From Rana temporaria (taxonomy: Eukaryota; Chordata; Amphibia; Anura; Ranidae): DNA of 64,000 nucleotides. This document shows, one piece after another, positions 35,774-46,437 of the stretch (the first letter of the stretch is position 1; every line of letters starts with the position of its first letter). The notes under the pieces were generated by a model. The model was not told the origin of the DNA. It searched no databases and saw nothing but the letters and a program-made list of their open reading frames with translations. The position numbers and the translations under genes were made by a program. The stretch spans positions 162,534,101-162,598,100 of the forward strand of contig NC_053494.1 in assembly GCF_905171775.1 (NCBI RefSeq), read 5' to 3'.

Positions 35774-36700
35774 GCAGCATAAAAATAAAAACCTGTAGGG
35801 AAGAAAGTTAATTTACAGTAGATACTTACCTTACCTTACCCGTAGCTTCTGCCAGCAGCGACTAGGCTAATAACAGCATGACAGTAAATTTATATATATT
35901 GTAAATATATAGATATATATATAGATATATACAGTAATATAGACAGAACATAAGAAAAAAGTTAATAAATATACTTCCTTTTTTCCCAGCGTCCATACTG
36001 CAGGAAATCTCCATCCTTCTGGCATTTATAGGGAATGTAAGATTCGTCATACTTATTCCATAGGAAACTCGGAGCCCCCAAAAGAGGACTTTCTTCCTTC
36101 CCTTCCCCACACTATCCAAAGCTAAAAAATAAATATTGATTGGATGTAAACTTTATTTTCCACATATTTATTAAATTAGGCCATCAACTATAAAAAACAT
36201 TATGCTTTCATTAGTGTTATATCATGAGCACATTTATATTTACTAAGCACTGCAACCAGTTGTAGTTACACAGTATTATGATGTTGCCAACTGTGTTATA
36301 ACAAATGATGTTATCAATTACACTGTCTTACTTTGTGACATCAGTGGTGTCAGGCACTGTGATTTATTTGTTGAGGTCTGTCAAGGACAAGGATAATAAT
36401 TGCTGTAATCTGTTTTGTGCTGTTCACCTGCATGTGTGGCTAAACTGGCAGAGGTCCCACCAATCAGTCCTTGTAGCATGATATTATGTCAACCCCCTCT
36501 CTTCACATAACTAATTGTGTATGCGGAAGATGGCAGACCTACAAGTAAATATCCAAAAATGGTGGTCATGTACTGGCCACATTTTCAAACATGCATAGTA
36601 TGTTTTTACTCAGAATTGCTAGTACATAGTAAAGGTGATGGTTGTTCAGTGCCATGGACCTAAGTTTATTGAGGCAGCTGATGAATTCATAGAGAAAGTA
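35774..36700. other. Stretch without gene, with an AT microsatellite
   Basis: Contains 'tatatagatatatatatag' runs at 35890-35935. No gene or element borders seen in the rest. Confidence 0.5.
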
Positions 36701-36702
36701 AG

Positions 36703-37140
36703 TTAAAGGGGTTGTAAAGGTAAAACATTTTTTTTCCTAAATAGCTTCCTTTTACCTTAGTGCAGTCCTCCTTCACTTACCTCATCCTTCCATTTTGCTT
36801 TTAAATGTCCTTATTTCTTCTGAGAATTCCTCACTTCCTGTTCTTCTGTCTGTAACTCCACACAGTAATGCAAGGCTTTCTCCCTGGTGTGGAGTGTCGT
36901 GCTCGCCCCCTCCCCTGGAATATAGGAGAGTCAGTACGCTCTCTATGTTGCAGATAGAGAAATTAGCTGTGTGTTAGTGGGCGTCCTGACTCTCCTGTAT
37001 TCCAGGGAAAGTGAGGATTTCTCAGAAGAAATAAGGACATTTAAAAGCAAAATGGAAGGATGAGGTAAGTGAAGGAGGACTGCACTAAGGTAAAGGAAGC
37101 TATTTAGGATTTTATTTTTTTACCTTTACAACCCCTTTAA
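36703..37140. mobile_element. TTAA-flanked foldback element, independent copy
   Basis: TTAA at 36703-36706 and 37137-37140, with ends aaggggttgtaaaggtaa and the inverse ttacctttacaacccctt. It matches 1654-2164 but lacks about 70 bases of the right half arm, where the inverse of 'ggctttctccctggtgtgg' should be, so its hairpin is asymmetric. Confidence 0.8.
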
Positions 37141-37149
37141 GGGAGAAAG

Positions 37150-38260
37150 TTAAGTTGTTAGGTTGAGGTGTGACTGGCTTCCCTGAACATATGAGGTTTC
37201 AGGGATTGCCTAGAGGTGAAGTAGGACATAAACAGACACAATGAGGTATAGAGATCCAGAAGATGGCAGAGTCCTGGAGACGAGCATAGGCAGAAGTGAC
37301 GAGGAAGCCAGAGAGCAGGAGGTCGTAAACGGAGTGATGGTAAGGATGATATTTTGAGAGAAGATTGGTGATGTCATTGGAGGGATCAGCAGTGAGTGGT
37401 TGGTAAGGTGGATGAGTTTGGCTGCAGCATTGGAAAAAAAACTAAAGAGGGGATGGTCTATGTAGAGATAAGACAGCAAACGAGAGCTGCAATAGTCAGG
37501 ACGAGAGATAACAAAGAAGTGAATAAGTATCTAGGTGTTATTCTATTGGTTAAGAAGGGGTGTATTTAAGAAATGGTATAGAGTTGAAGGTGGCATAATT
37601 TAAGGCATCAAGAAGGTTGTTATCAGTGAATAGAAGCTAATATAGTTGTAGACTTGAAGTTTGGATATAAACAGGAGCAAGGAGATGGGTCTTAAGCAGT
37701 GACGACCCGTCCATTAGGGGCACACAGGCTCTGCCCCCCCATCCATGCGTCTGGCCCCCACAATCTACATGCAGGGCTCCGGACAACTGGATTCCATTGG
37801 GGTTTTGTTTTTTGAAGTACGTGATTAGAGACAGAGGCTCTAATAGGCTTCAAGAAAGGGTGTGATCGGGGGGAAGAGCACTGCGCCCTGAGCCCATCCA
37901 GTTGTGTGACAATAGCGAATGAATATTCGCTATTGTCACACTAATCCTCCTCCCGGACAGTCAGGAAGCAGGTCCTGAGACCCGCCACCTGATTGGCTGA
38001 AAGGACAGGTGATCCTATTGGACACCTAGGAAGAGCAGACACTGGCAGCCACCACCCGCCACCTGTAGGAGAGCTGGCCTCCTGCAACCTAAGCTGTTCA
38101 GACTGGTGGGGTCCAGCGAGGCCTTTTTTAAGTAAATGGGTGACCGTTGCTTGTTTTAGTGGGATTGGCAAAATGCCATTGGATTGGGAGACATTGAAGG
38201 TGTGACTTTGAGTGCATAGATGAGAGCAACTAGAATATAGTGACTGGAGTAGTCCAGAGG
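37150..38260. repeat. Probable old dispersed repeats, no gene
   Basis: Two parts: 37160-37690 is purine-rich and looks like an old diverged repeat ('caatagtcaggacgagagat'), and 37700-38160 begins 'gacgacccgtccattagggg'. A short perfect hairpin lies at 37908-37940 (gtgacaatagcgaa / ttcgctattgtcac). No protein is recognised in either part. Confidence 0.4.
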
Positions 38261-38894
38261 GAACATGGTTAAGTGGACATTAATGAAAAGTTTACAACCT
38301 CCTCTGCAGAAAAAGGGTCAAAAGTTAAAAATATTTAATGTGACAGTAGACATGGCATGTTAAATTGGGGAATTATGTGGACGTTGAAGCTCTAATTGCC
38401 TGCTTTGGTTTTTTACTTTTTTTTTAAAGATTGGAAATGTCCTGGAAAGTGAATGAGTTAATAGGAGAGAATTAAATATAGAAAATAGTTTATGAAGACT
38501 TGGCATTATCATGACCATACTTTGCAATAGCTAAAGCTATCTTTACCACGTCAAAACATTTTTGGGGTGAGAACATAGCAAGGATAGTTTCTACCAAAGT
38601 GATAATTTCTACACAAGCAATATGGCAGTTTAACATGTACGTTTAACAAAGGCAAAAACAAGAAAGAATTTACCATCAACAGTTCTCCACTTAAGACAGA
38701 CTGCAAGTGTACCTGTATATCTCCACCCAGGTCTTTCTTTCGGATTCCTACTCTCTCCACCCTGTAATTTTGTCTTTCCACCCTGTAATGCTAAAGCTCA
38801 GGCACTTTACAATGCTAGTATGTACCCTATATTGGGTACCTCCACTTTTAGTATCAAAATGAATTCTCTTTATATACAGTTGTGCTCATACACA
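38261..38894. other. Stretch without gene
   Basis: No element ends, arrays or protein similarity recognised. Confidence 0.45.
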
Positions 38895-39633
38895 AGGGGC
38901 CAGATTCAGAGAGAACTTACGCCGACATATCTGTTGATACGCCGCGTAAGTTCTAGGATGCGCCGTCATATCTATGCGCCTAATTCACAATACAAGATAC
39001 GCCTGAATTTTGACTTCCTACGACCGACATAAGTCTCCTACGCCGTCGTATCTTGGGTGCATATTTACGCTGGCCGCTAGGGGCGCTTACATTGATTTAC
39101 GTGTTGAATATGTAAATGAGCAAGATACGCCGATTCACGAACGTACTTACACCCGTCGCAGTAATCTACACCGTTTACGTAAGGCATACGTCCGGCGTAA
39201 GTTTACCCCTCATAAAGCAGGGTTAAGTCATGTTAAGGTATTGACGTCGGAAACGTCGGAACAGCCGTCGTATTATACGTCGTTTACGTAAGTCGTACGT
39301 GAATGGGGCTGGGCGTAGGTTACGTTCACGTTGTAGGCATTGAGCCGTCGTATTTTAGGGAGTATATGGGACGTGATTCTGAGCATGCGCGCACATGCGC
39401 CGTTCGTACGGCCATTCATTTACATGTGGTCACGACTCATTTTAATACAACACGCCCACTACCTGCCTACTTTGAATTAGGCGGGCTTACGCTGGCCTAT
39501 TTACGTTACGCTGGCGTAAATATGGGAGCAAGTGCTTTGTGAATACTCAATGTATCAATGTTACGTCGGCGTAGCGCATATGAGATGCGCTACCCCGGCA
39601 CAAAGGTACGCCAATGTACCTGAATCTGGCCCT
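38895..39633. mobile_element. Palindromic CpG-rich MITE ('ggggccagattca' ends)
   Basis: Same family as 28147-28874: left end ggggccagattcagagag, right end tgtacctgaatctggccct. It is filled with 'tacgtcg', 'tacgcc' and 'cgtaag' words in both orientations. Three open frames pass through it; none is a gene. Confidence 0.75.
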
Positions 39634-39639
39634 ATATAC

Positions 39640-40084
39640 CTATGTTAGGCTTTAAATTAATCCCTTTGTCCCTGTAAACGCCTTGGTCCCTAGCCCAAAG
39701 CTGGCATAGAGCCTCAACTTCTGCCAAAACTAAGGTTAGCGTCAGCCCCTTCCAGTCACAACCCCTGTCTAATGCCAGAACATTAATAAAAACTAGAGGC
39801 TCTTATATGTGAATAATTTTGGGTGTGGCTGAATCTAGCTTGAGCAGTTGAGGTCCTGTATGTCCCTGCACAGGCTGGGCCGAGGATCCAAGAGGGACAC
39901 AGCGATTGATTTGACGACTTTAACATGTATTCACAAGAACCAAAATGTGCCTCACTTCAGCATATTATTACTTTTTTAGGGCCATGTTAGGCAAGGTCAG
40001 GTTAACTAAAGATAAAGAAATAAAGAAAATGTATGGATCAACAGAAATTATTTAACACATACAGAGTCCCAAATGCAGGGGGCA
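39640..40084. other. Stretch without gene
   Basis: No recognised features. Confidence 0.45.
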
Positions 40085-40880
40085 CCATCAGGATCAGCAC
40101 GGATGTGGCTGTGGCACAGATGAGGCTTGGATGAGCATGAATGGGCACAGATGAGGCACGGATTGGCACAGATGAGGCACGAATGGGCATGTATGAGGCA
40201 TAAATGAGGCATGGATGGGCATGTATGATAAGGTGACTAGATTTTTTTATTGAAATCCAGGGACATATTTTTTTTCTACTAGTAATGGCGGCAATCAGCG
40301 ATTCTCTGCCCCCCGCCTTACAGCCTGTCAAGTCTTACTCTCCAGGCCCTGGCTACTACTGGGTGGGGAGTGGAGAAAGATTACTCCGCCAGGGAAGGCA
40401 AGAGAGATAAGCAGGCAGGTGGCTGGCCAGGACTTGAGTCAAGGCAAAAGAACATGTGAGTGGAGTGGAATGGGCATGCACCTATGGGCATGTATGAGAT
40501 ACAGGTGAGGCATGTATGAGGCATGGATGGGCATGTATGAAGCACGAATAGCCATGTATGAGGCACAGATGGGCATGTATGAGGCGCAGATGGGCATAGA
40601 TGGGCATGTATGAGGCATGGATTGGCATGTTTTAGGCACGGATGAGGCATGTTTGAAACATTGATGGGCATGAATGAGGCACAGATGTGCATGTAAGAAG
40701 CACGGATTGACATGTCTGGGCCATGGATGGGCATGCTTGAGGCAGGGTTGGGCATGTTTGAGGCATGATTGAGGCCTGGATGGGCATGTTTGAGGCACAG
40801 TTGAGTCATGATCGAGGCACAAATGGGCATGTTTGAGGCATGGATGAGGCATGTTTGAAGCATGGATGGAGGCATGTTTG
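40085..40880. repeat. Minisatellite ('gaggcatgtttgaggcac' units), main block
   Basis: Degenerate units of roughly 14 and 28 bases built from 'gaggcacggatgggcatgt'. The array runs at 40090-40228 and 40470-40880, interrupted at about 40229-40465 by an unrelated segment (aaggtgactagattttttta onward). It resumes at 42371-42430 after a larger insertion. The frames across it (HAHLCLIHAHP-type on the minus strand) are repeat artefacts. Confidence 0.8.
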
Positions 40881-42370
40881 AGGAACGATAGGTAGGGAAA
40901 CCGCCGCTCCAGGTGAGCACAGGCAGGTAATCAATGTCCACTCAGGAATCACACGGGTGCTGGCAATGCATGGAATTAAGCAGGTGGATGGACAGCCGCA
41001 CTCCAAAAAGTCTTGTTGAAAAAAGACGTGCTCTTTATTGTAAAAAGGAAAAAATGCACAGCACACAACAGCATACAGTGGGATAGACAGCTGACGCGTT
41101 TCGCATTAACAACTAATGCTTAGTCATAGCTACAAATGAAATACAAAATTCTCAATATATATATATGAGGGTGTAAACTTTCCAGGTCCCACCCAGCCTC
41201 CGATTAGCTCCAGTAATTAGCTGGATGCAAACCACATGCAGGGGGGGAGGGAAAGAAAAGAAAAACCCAATGTCCAAAACATATGTGCAAGATGTAAAGC
41301 TCATAAACAAACAAGATACAATATATGTAAAATATATAAAAAAGGATTATATATATAGATGAAGGGCATAAAAGTGAATATGAACACACAAAACCACAAG
41401 AAGGCCGACAACCTATTAATAAACCCTACAAGTGAGGTTGCATATTAGATAAAAAGTCAAAATATGGTACACCTGTATAGAAATAAAGTAAAGTAAAATA
41501 AACAGGAGTAAAGGTGATGAACAGTGATGTGTGTAAACCATAAAGACCATGGGAAGTGTCAAAATGATATATATGATAATATGTCAAAATGATATGTCAA
41601 AATGATAATATGCAATGATGCAGTGAATGTGAAAAGTATAGCTGTATACAATGCGTGTCAAAAAATTACAGTGGTGATAGTAATCGTGGTCATAAAGACC
41701 ACCAAGTAAATGAGCATTGGGGTACATCGTGAAAAAAAGAAGTAAAAAAGACTGAACTACTGTGACGGCGGTGGGCATGAGAAATAGAATATGTGTATAT
41801 ATAACCAATGAAAAGTTCCAAGAAGAGAGAACAATATCAAAGCAATGATATGTGCGGGAGGATTCCCAGCACAGAGCGTGTGGCTAATTACCGGTAAATA
41901 AAATATATATACATGTGGTGAATGAAGTGTGTCCTGTGATATGTTTTATGGTCGGAAAACAAAGAACAAGTTAGTTCGAAGTGACCGACAGTATCGTTTG
42001 AAAGAACTAATAAGTGAGATGCCTACAATATGTAGGCATAATGAAAATGGGGTAAAGAATGCACCGTGATGATGAACATAAGAAGTATGAGTCCAACCAA
42101 TGGTGGTATACATATGTGATATTGTGTATGAAATAGTGAAAAACACAGTAAAAAGTCAATAATAATAAAGCAAAAAGTAACAGGGTTTGAAACAATGTAT
42201 ATCACTGTAGCAGTGTAACATCCCACAGATATGCTTATGTGTATCTCAATAGAGATGATTATTCGGTTGTGCAAGCTAGTAAAAATAAAACCAATAAGGC
42301 TGTTATGTTACGGCACGGGGAATATGTATGGTATGCATAAAAGTTTTTGTTGGGAAGAGTAAAATATCTT
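40881..42370. mobile_element. Penelope-like retroelement inserted in the minisatellite
   Basis: Unit sequence (gaggcatgtttgagg) stops near 40880 and resumes with 'aaggcatgtttgaggcatgg' at 42371; the 1.5 kb between is unrelated. It contains 'ggacagccgcactccaaaa' at 40990, the hammerhead-like 'tgacgcgtttcgcatt' at 41092, and a long AT-rich body with many short 'atatat' runs. No reverse transcriptase domain was found, so it is either a truncated or non-coding part. Family by motif similarity only. Confidence 0.5.
41092..41130 (-). other. Hammerhead-ribozyme-like motif, best copy
   Basis: Minus strand: gctatgactaa, a perfect 6-bp stem (gcatta/taatgc) with loop gttgt, then GAAACGCGTCA. The second core box (GAAA), the short palindromic stem III (ACGCGT) and the GTC cleavage triplet all fit type I hammerheads of Penelope-like elements. 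The first box reads TGACTA where the family has TGANGA, so activity is doubtful. Confidence 0.5.
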
Positions 42371-42430
42371 AAGGCATGTTTGAGGCATGGATGGGCATGT
42401 TTGAGGCACAGATGAGGTATGAATTGACAC

Positions 42431-43516
42431 AGATCATCACTGTGGGCACTCCATTGGACGGAGCGATTACGTAGTAAATGGCCGATGTACTCCTATCCAT
42501 GATGCGCTGGGCCTGGAGAACCCGGCGATCACAGATGCTTCAGGGTATGTGCCCCAGGGGGGCGTCTGGGAGAATGTTATATGTTTACATATTATATATG
42601 TTTCTTTTAGCAAAGACCCTAGGGAATAAAATGGCATTCGTTGCAACTTTTTATGTCACATATATATAGATATTTGCGCAGCAATTTTTCATGAATTAAA
42701 AAAAAAAAGTAAAGTTAGCCCAATTGTTTTGTATAATGTAAAAGATGATGGTATGCGAGTAAATAGATGCCTAACATTTCACGCTTTAAAATTGCGCACA
42801 CTTGTGGAATGGCACCAAACTTCGGTACTTAAAAATCTCCATAGGTGACGCTTTAATTTTTTTTAATGGTTACATGTTTCCATGTGTGATTTGAACGCTG
42901 TTTACATATGTAGGCACGACTTACATATGCGCTTACTTCTGTGCACGAGCACATGGGGACGGGGGCATTAAATATTTTTTTATTCTTTATTTTACATTTA
43001 TTTTTACACTTTCTTTTTAAGAAAAACATTTTTGAACCTTCTTCTTCCTATTACAAGTTATTGTCTGGAAAGTCTGGAAAGTCTGAGAAGTCTGAGATAA
43101 AAAAACTCTCTCAGCCTTTCCAGCCACATCCTCGGCTTTGTTTACTTCGGCCAGACCGGACGTGACGTCATAACATCACGCCCAGGCCTCCGAGAGTCAT
43201 AGAGATGACTGGTGACCATCTGGTCACCAGTCATCTCTATGGTAAACTTCCTGCAGTTACCAATTCATTCTTCAGCTCACTGATCGCACTGGTGAGTTGG
43301 GAGAAGCACCGGAGGGTGGCGAGAGAGGGGGACATTCCCTCCCGCTGCCTGTTAGAATGATCAAGCAGCTAAACGGCCACTATGATTGTTCTTATGGTGC
43401 ACAGAGTCGCTGGTGGAAAAAAATATATACCTGGATGATGCCTGTAGCTGCAGGCATCATTCAGATATCACCACCCAAAGTACATGACGTCATATGATGT
43501 ACTGCCTTCGGGAAGT
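42431..43516. repeat. Large dispersed repeat ending in TTAA
   Basis: From about 42680 the sequence (gcgcagcaatttttcatg, ttggtacttaaaaatctcc-like words, gacgtcatatgatgtact) reads as a repeat that ends gggaagtggTTAA at 43520. At 43198-43241 lies a perfect hairpin with 21-bp stem (catagagatgactggtgacc) and a 2-base loop. The earlier part, 42431-42680, has no recognised feature. Confidence 0.5.
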
Positions 43517-44240
43517 GGTTAAAGTGATTGTAAAGACATATTTTTTTTTGTTAAACGTTTCCTCTTCTGGGGTCCCCCAATGGTGCTCCTAGCTCCTCCC
43601 CTCTCTGTTGGGTTATTCCATAGGAAGCTGCTTTTTGGGGGGGCACTGATGTGTTCTCAATTCTGAGCTAGGCTGTTTGCATCTATTAGGACACACAGCC
43701 TGGCTCAGCCCCTCCCCCTGCTCACAGGTTTTCACTGACAGCAGGAGAAGCCAAGAAACCAATGGCTCCCACAGCTCTCAACCAAGCCTGTGAAAGTGTG
43801 GGGGGGGGGGAGAACTGCTACAGATGTGCACATAGCTGGAAATAAATCAGGCTTAGGTAACTATTTAGGGGGCAGGGAGTGAGACTCTATTAAAATGTTT
43901 TTTACCTTAAAGGATCACTAAAGGAATTTTTTTTTAGCTAAATAGCTTCCTGTACCTTACTGCAGTACTGGTTTCATGTCCTTATTGCTCGTTTTTGCTT
44001 TGAAGTTGCTGTAATTCTGCTGTGATCTCCACACTTCCTGGTTGCCTGTTTCCTTATAACCACAGTACTGGGAGCTTTTCACGGTGGTCTAAGCTGTCAT
44101 TACTGTGTGTCTAAAACTTTATAGAACCAATCAGATTCATTTTAAAAACAAAACACTGCCCTGGATTTGTTTGTTTTTGTTCTGTGTGTCTCTCTAGTTC
44201 ACAGGAACATGAAACCAGTTTAAAAGTGAAACTAACCTGC
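43517..44240. repeat. Two adjoining TTAA-type repeats
   Basis: The first opens TTAAagtgattgtaaagac and runs to about 43909 (tttttaccttaaagg). The second opens 'aaaggatcactaaaggaa' and contains 'gtactggtttcatgtcc' mirrored by 'ggaacatgaaaccagt' near 44205. Neither codes for protein. Borders are approximate. Confidence 0.5.
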
Positions 44241-44360
44241 AGGCACATTATAAGATTGATTTTTATCTATTTGTAATTATTTTTAAAAGGAATCAGTTAA
44301 CTTCTATGTCTCTATACCCTGTAAACAGTCATTTCAGTCATTTTACTGAGGATTCATATA

Positions 44361-45962
44361 CAGGTGGTTCTCAAAAAATTAGCATATTGTGATAAAGTTC
44401 ATTATTTTCTGTAATGTACTGATAAACATTAGACTTTCATATATTTTAGATTCATTACACACAACTGAAGTAGTTCAAGCCTTTTATTGTTTTAATATTG
44501 ATGATTTTGGCATACAGCTCATGAAAACCCAAAATTCCTATCTCAAAAAATTAGCATATCATGAAAAGGTTCTCTAAACAAGCTCTTAACCTAATCATCT
44601 GAATCAACTAATTAACTCTAAACACCTGCAAAAGATTCCTGAGGCTTTTAAAAACTCCCAGCCTGGTTCATTACTCCAAAACGCAATCATGGGTAAGACC
44701 TGACTGCTGTCCAGAAGGCCATCATTGACACCCTCAAGCAAGAGGGTAAGACACAGAAAGACATTTCTGAACGAATAGGCTGTTCCCAGAGTGCTGTATC
44801 AAGGCACCTCAGTGGGAAGTCTGTGGGAAGGAAAAAGTGTGGCAGAAAACGCTGCACAACGAGAAGAGGTGACCAGACCCTGAGGAAGATTGTGGAGAAG
44901 GACCGATTCCAGACCTTGGGGGACCTGCGGAAGCAGTGGACTGAGTCTGGAGTAGAAACATCCAGAGCCACCGTGTACAGGCGTGTGCAGGAAATGGGCT
45001 ACAGGTGCCGCATTCCCCAGGTCAAGCCACTTTTGAACCAGAAACAGCGGCAGAAGCGCCTGACCTGGGCTACAGAGAAGCAACACTGGACTGTTGCTCA
45101 GTGGTCCAAAGAACTTTTTTCGGATGAAAGCTAATTTTGCATGTCATTCGGTAATCAAGGTGCCAGAGTCTGGAGGAAGACTGGGGAGAGGGAAATGCCA
45201 AAATGCCTGAAGTCCAGTGTCAAGTACCCACAGTCAGTGATGGTCTGGGGTGCCATGTCAGCTGCTGGTGTTGGTCCACTGTGTTTTATCAAGGGCAGGG
45301 TGAATGCAGCTAGCTATCAGGAGATTTTGGAGCACTTCATGCTTCCATCTGCTGAAAAGCTTTATGGAGATGAAGATTTCATTTTTCAGCACGACCTGGC
45401 ACCTGCTCACAGTGCCAAAACCACTGGTAAATGGTTTACTGACCATGGTATTACTGTGCTCAATTGGCCTGCCAACTCTCCTGACCTGAACCCCATAGAG
45501 AATCTGTGGGATATTGGGAAGAGAAAGTTGAGAGACGCAAGACCCAACACTCTGGATGAGCTTAAGGCCGCTACCGAAGCATCCTGGGCCTCCATAACAC
45601 CTCAGCAGTGCCACAGGCTGATTGCCTTCATGCCACGCCGCATTGAAGCAGTCATTTCTGCAAAAGGATTCCTGACCAAGTATTGAGTGCATAACTGAAC
45701 ATAATTATTTGAAGGTTGACTTTTTTTTTATTAAAAACACTTTTCTTTTATTGGTCGGATGAAATATGCTAATTTTTTGAGATAGGAATTTTGGGTTTTC
45801 ATGAGCTGTATGCCAAAATCATCAATATTAAAACAATAAAAGGCTTGAACTACTTCAGTTGTTTGTAATGAATCTAAAATATATGAAAGTCTAATGTTTA
45901 TCAGTACATTACAGAAAATAATGAACTTTATCACAATATGCTAATTTTTTGAGAACCACCTG
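44361..45962 (+). mobile_element. Complete Tc1/mariner element with long terminal repeats, 1602 bp
   Basis: Flanked by TA (44359-44360, 45963-45964). The terminal inverted repeats are about 210 bases each and nearly identical. Each holds an outer and an inner copy of 'tcaaaaaattagcatat' (44376 and 44545 at left, mirrored at right), the inverted-repeat/direct-repeat layout known from Sleeping Beauty-type elements. One transposase pseudogene lies between. The best preserved element in the window, hence probably among the youngest. Confidence 0.95.
44689..45686 (+). pseudogene. Tc1-family transposase pseudogene, lightly damaged
   Basis: The probable ATG at 44689 reads MGKT then hits a stop because a few bases are lost. 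The main frame takes over at 44700 (LTAVQKAIIDTLKQEGKTQ). It is then open to the natural end at 45686 except for one TAA at 45132, in DES-stop-FC. Domains in order: paired-type N-terminal helix-turn-helix (DISERIGCSQSAVSRHLSG), GRKKCGRKR basic linker, second DNA-binding part, first catalytic Asp in FSDES, WGAMSAAG, second Asp in FQHDLAPAHSA, and Glu in SPDLNPIENLW exactly 34 residues later. Total length is as expected for the family (about 330 codons). Only two inactivating changes are visible, far fewer than in the copy at 34.2 kb. Confidence 0.93.
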
Positions 45963-45964
45963 TA

Positions 45965-46429
45965 TTGTGAATAGCTGTATGTACACGGTAGTGTTAGAAT
46001 GATCAATGTTATGCTAGAATGAAACGGGCTTGGTGATGAAGTCAATATACATTTATATCTATATTCATGTCCATGTAAACGCAAACACACATACACACAC
46101 ATACACACACATATTAATACACAGAATGACAGCTTTAATGTAAATGCACCTAGGAGTACTGCCCTTTGTAAAAAAAAATATTCACATCCTTTGTAAAACT
46201 TATCTTGCAGAACTGTAATTGGGACCAAAAAAAAAATGTACAGTTATCAAAACCCCAACATAATATTAATGCATGATTATTATGTACAGTCTTTTAGCTG
46301 TGAACAGTCTGCTACTGGTTTCCTTAATTAAGGATACAAAGGGCTCCTTTATCTTTGCATATTCCCTTGCTAGGACATTGATACTCATTATTTTCAAAGT
46401 CCAAACGGTGAGGTTGTGTCAAGAATGCA
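45965..46429. other. Stretch without gene, with a CA-rich microsatellite
   Basis: 'cacacatacacacacatac' at 46083-46112. Nothing else recognised. Confidence 0.5.
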
Positions 46430-46437
46430 TTCATCAC

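Noticed and set aside
37160..37690. Possible diverged LINE tail
   Set aside because: Purine-rich sequence feels repeat-like but I find no reverse transcriptase motif, poly-A or terminal signature, so no class is assigned.
40381..40941. 186-codon minus-strand frame with CLIHAHP-type repeats
   Set aside because: Lies in the 'gaggcatggatgggcatg' minisatellite and crosses unrelated insert borders without any change; not a gene.
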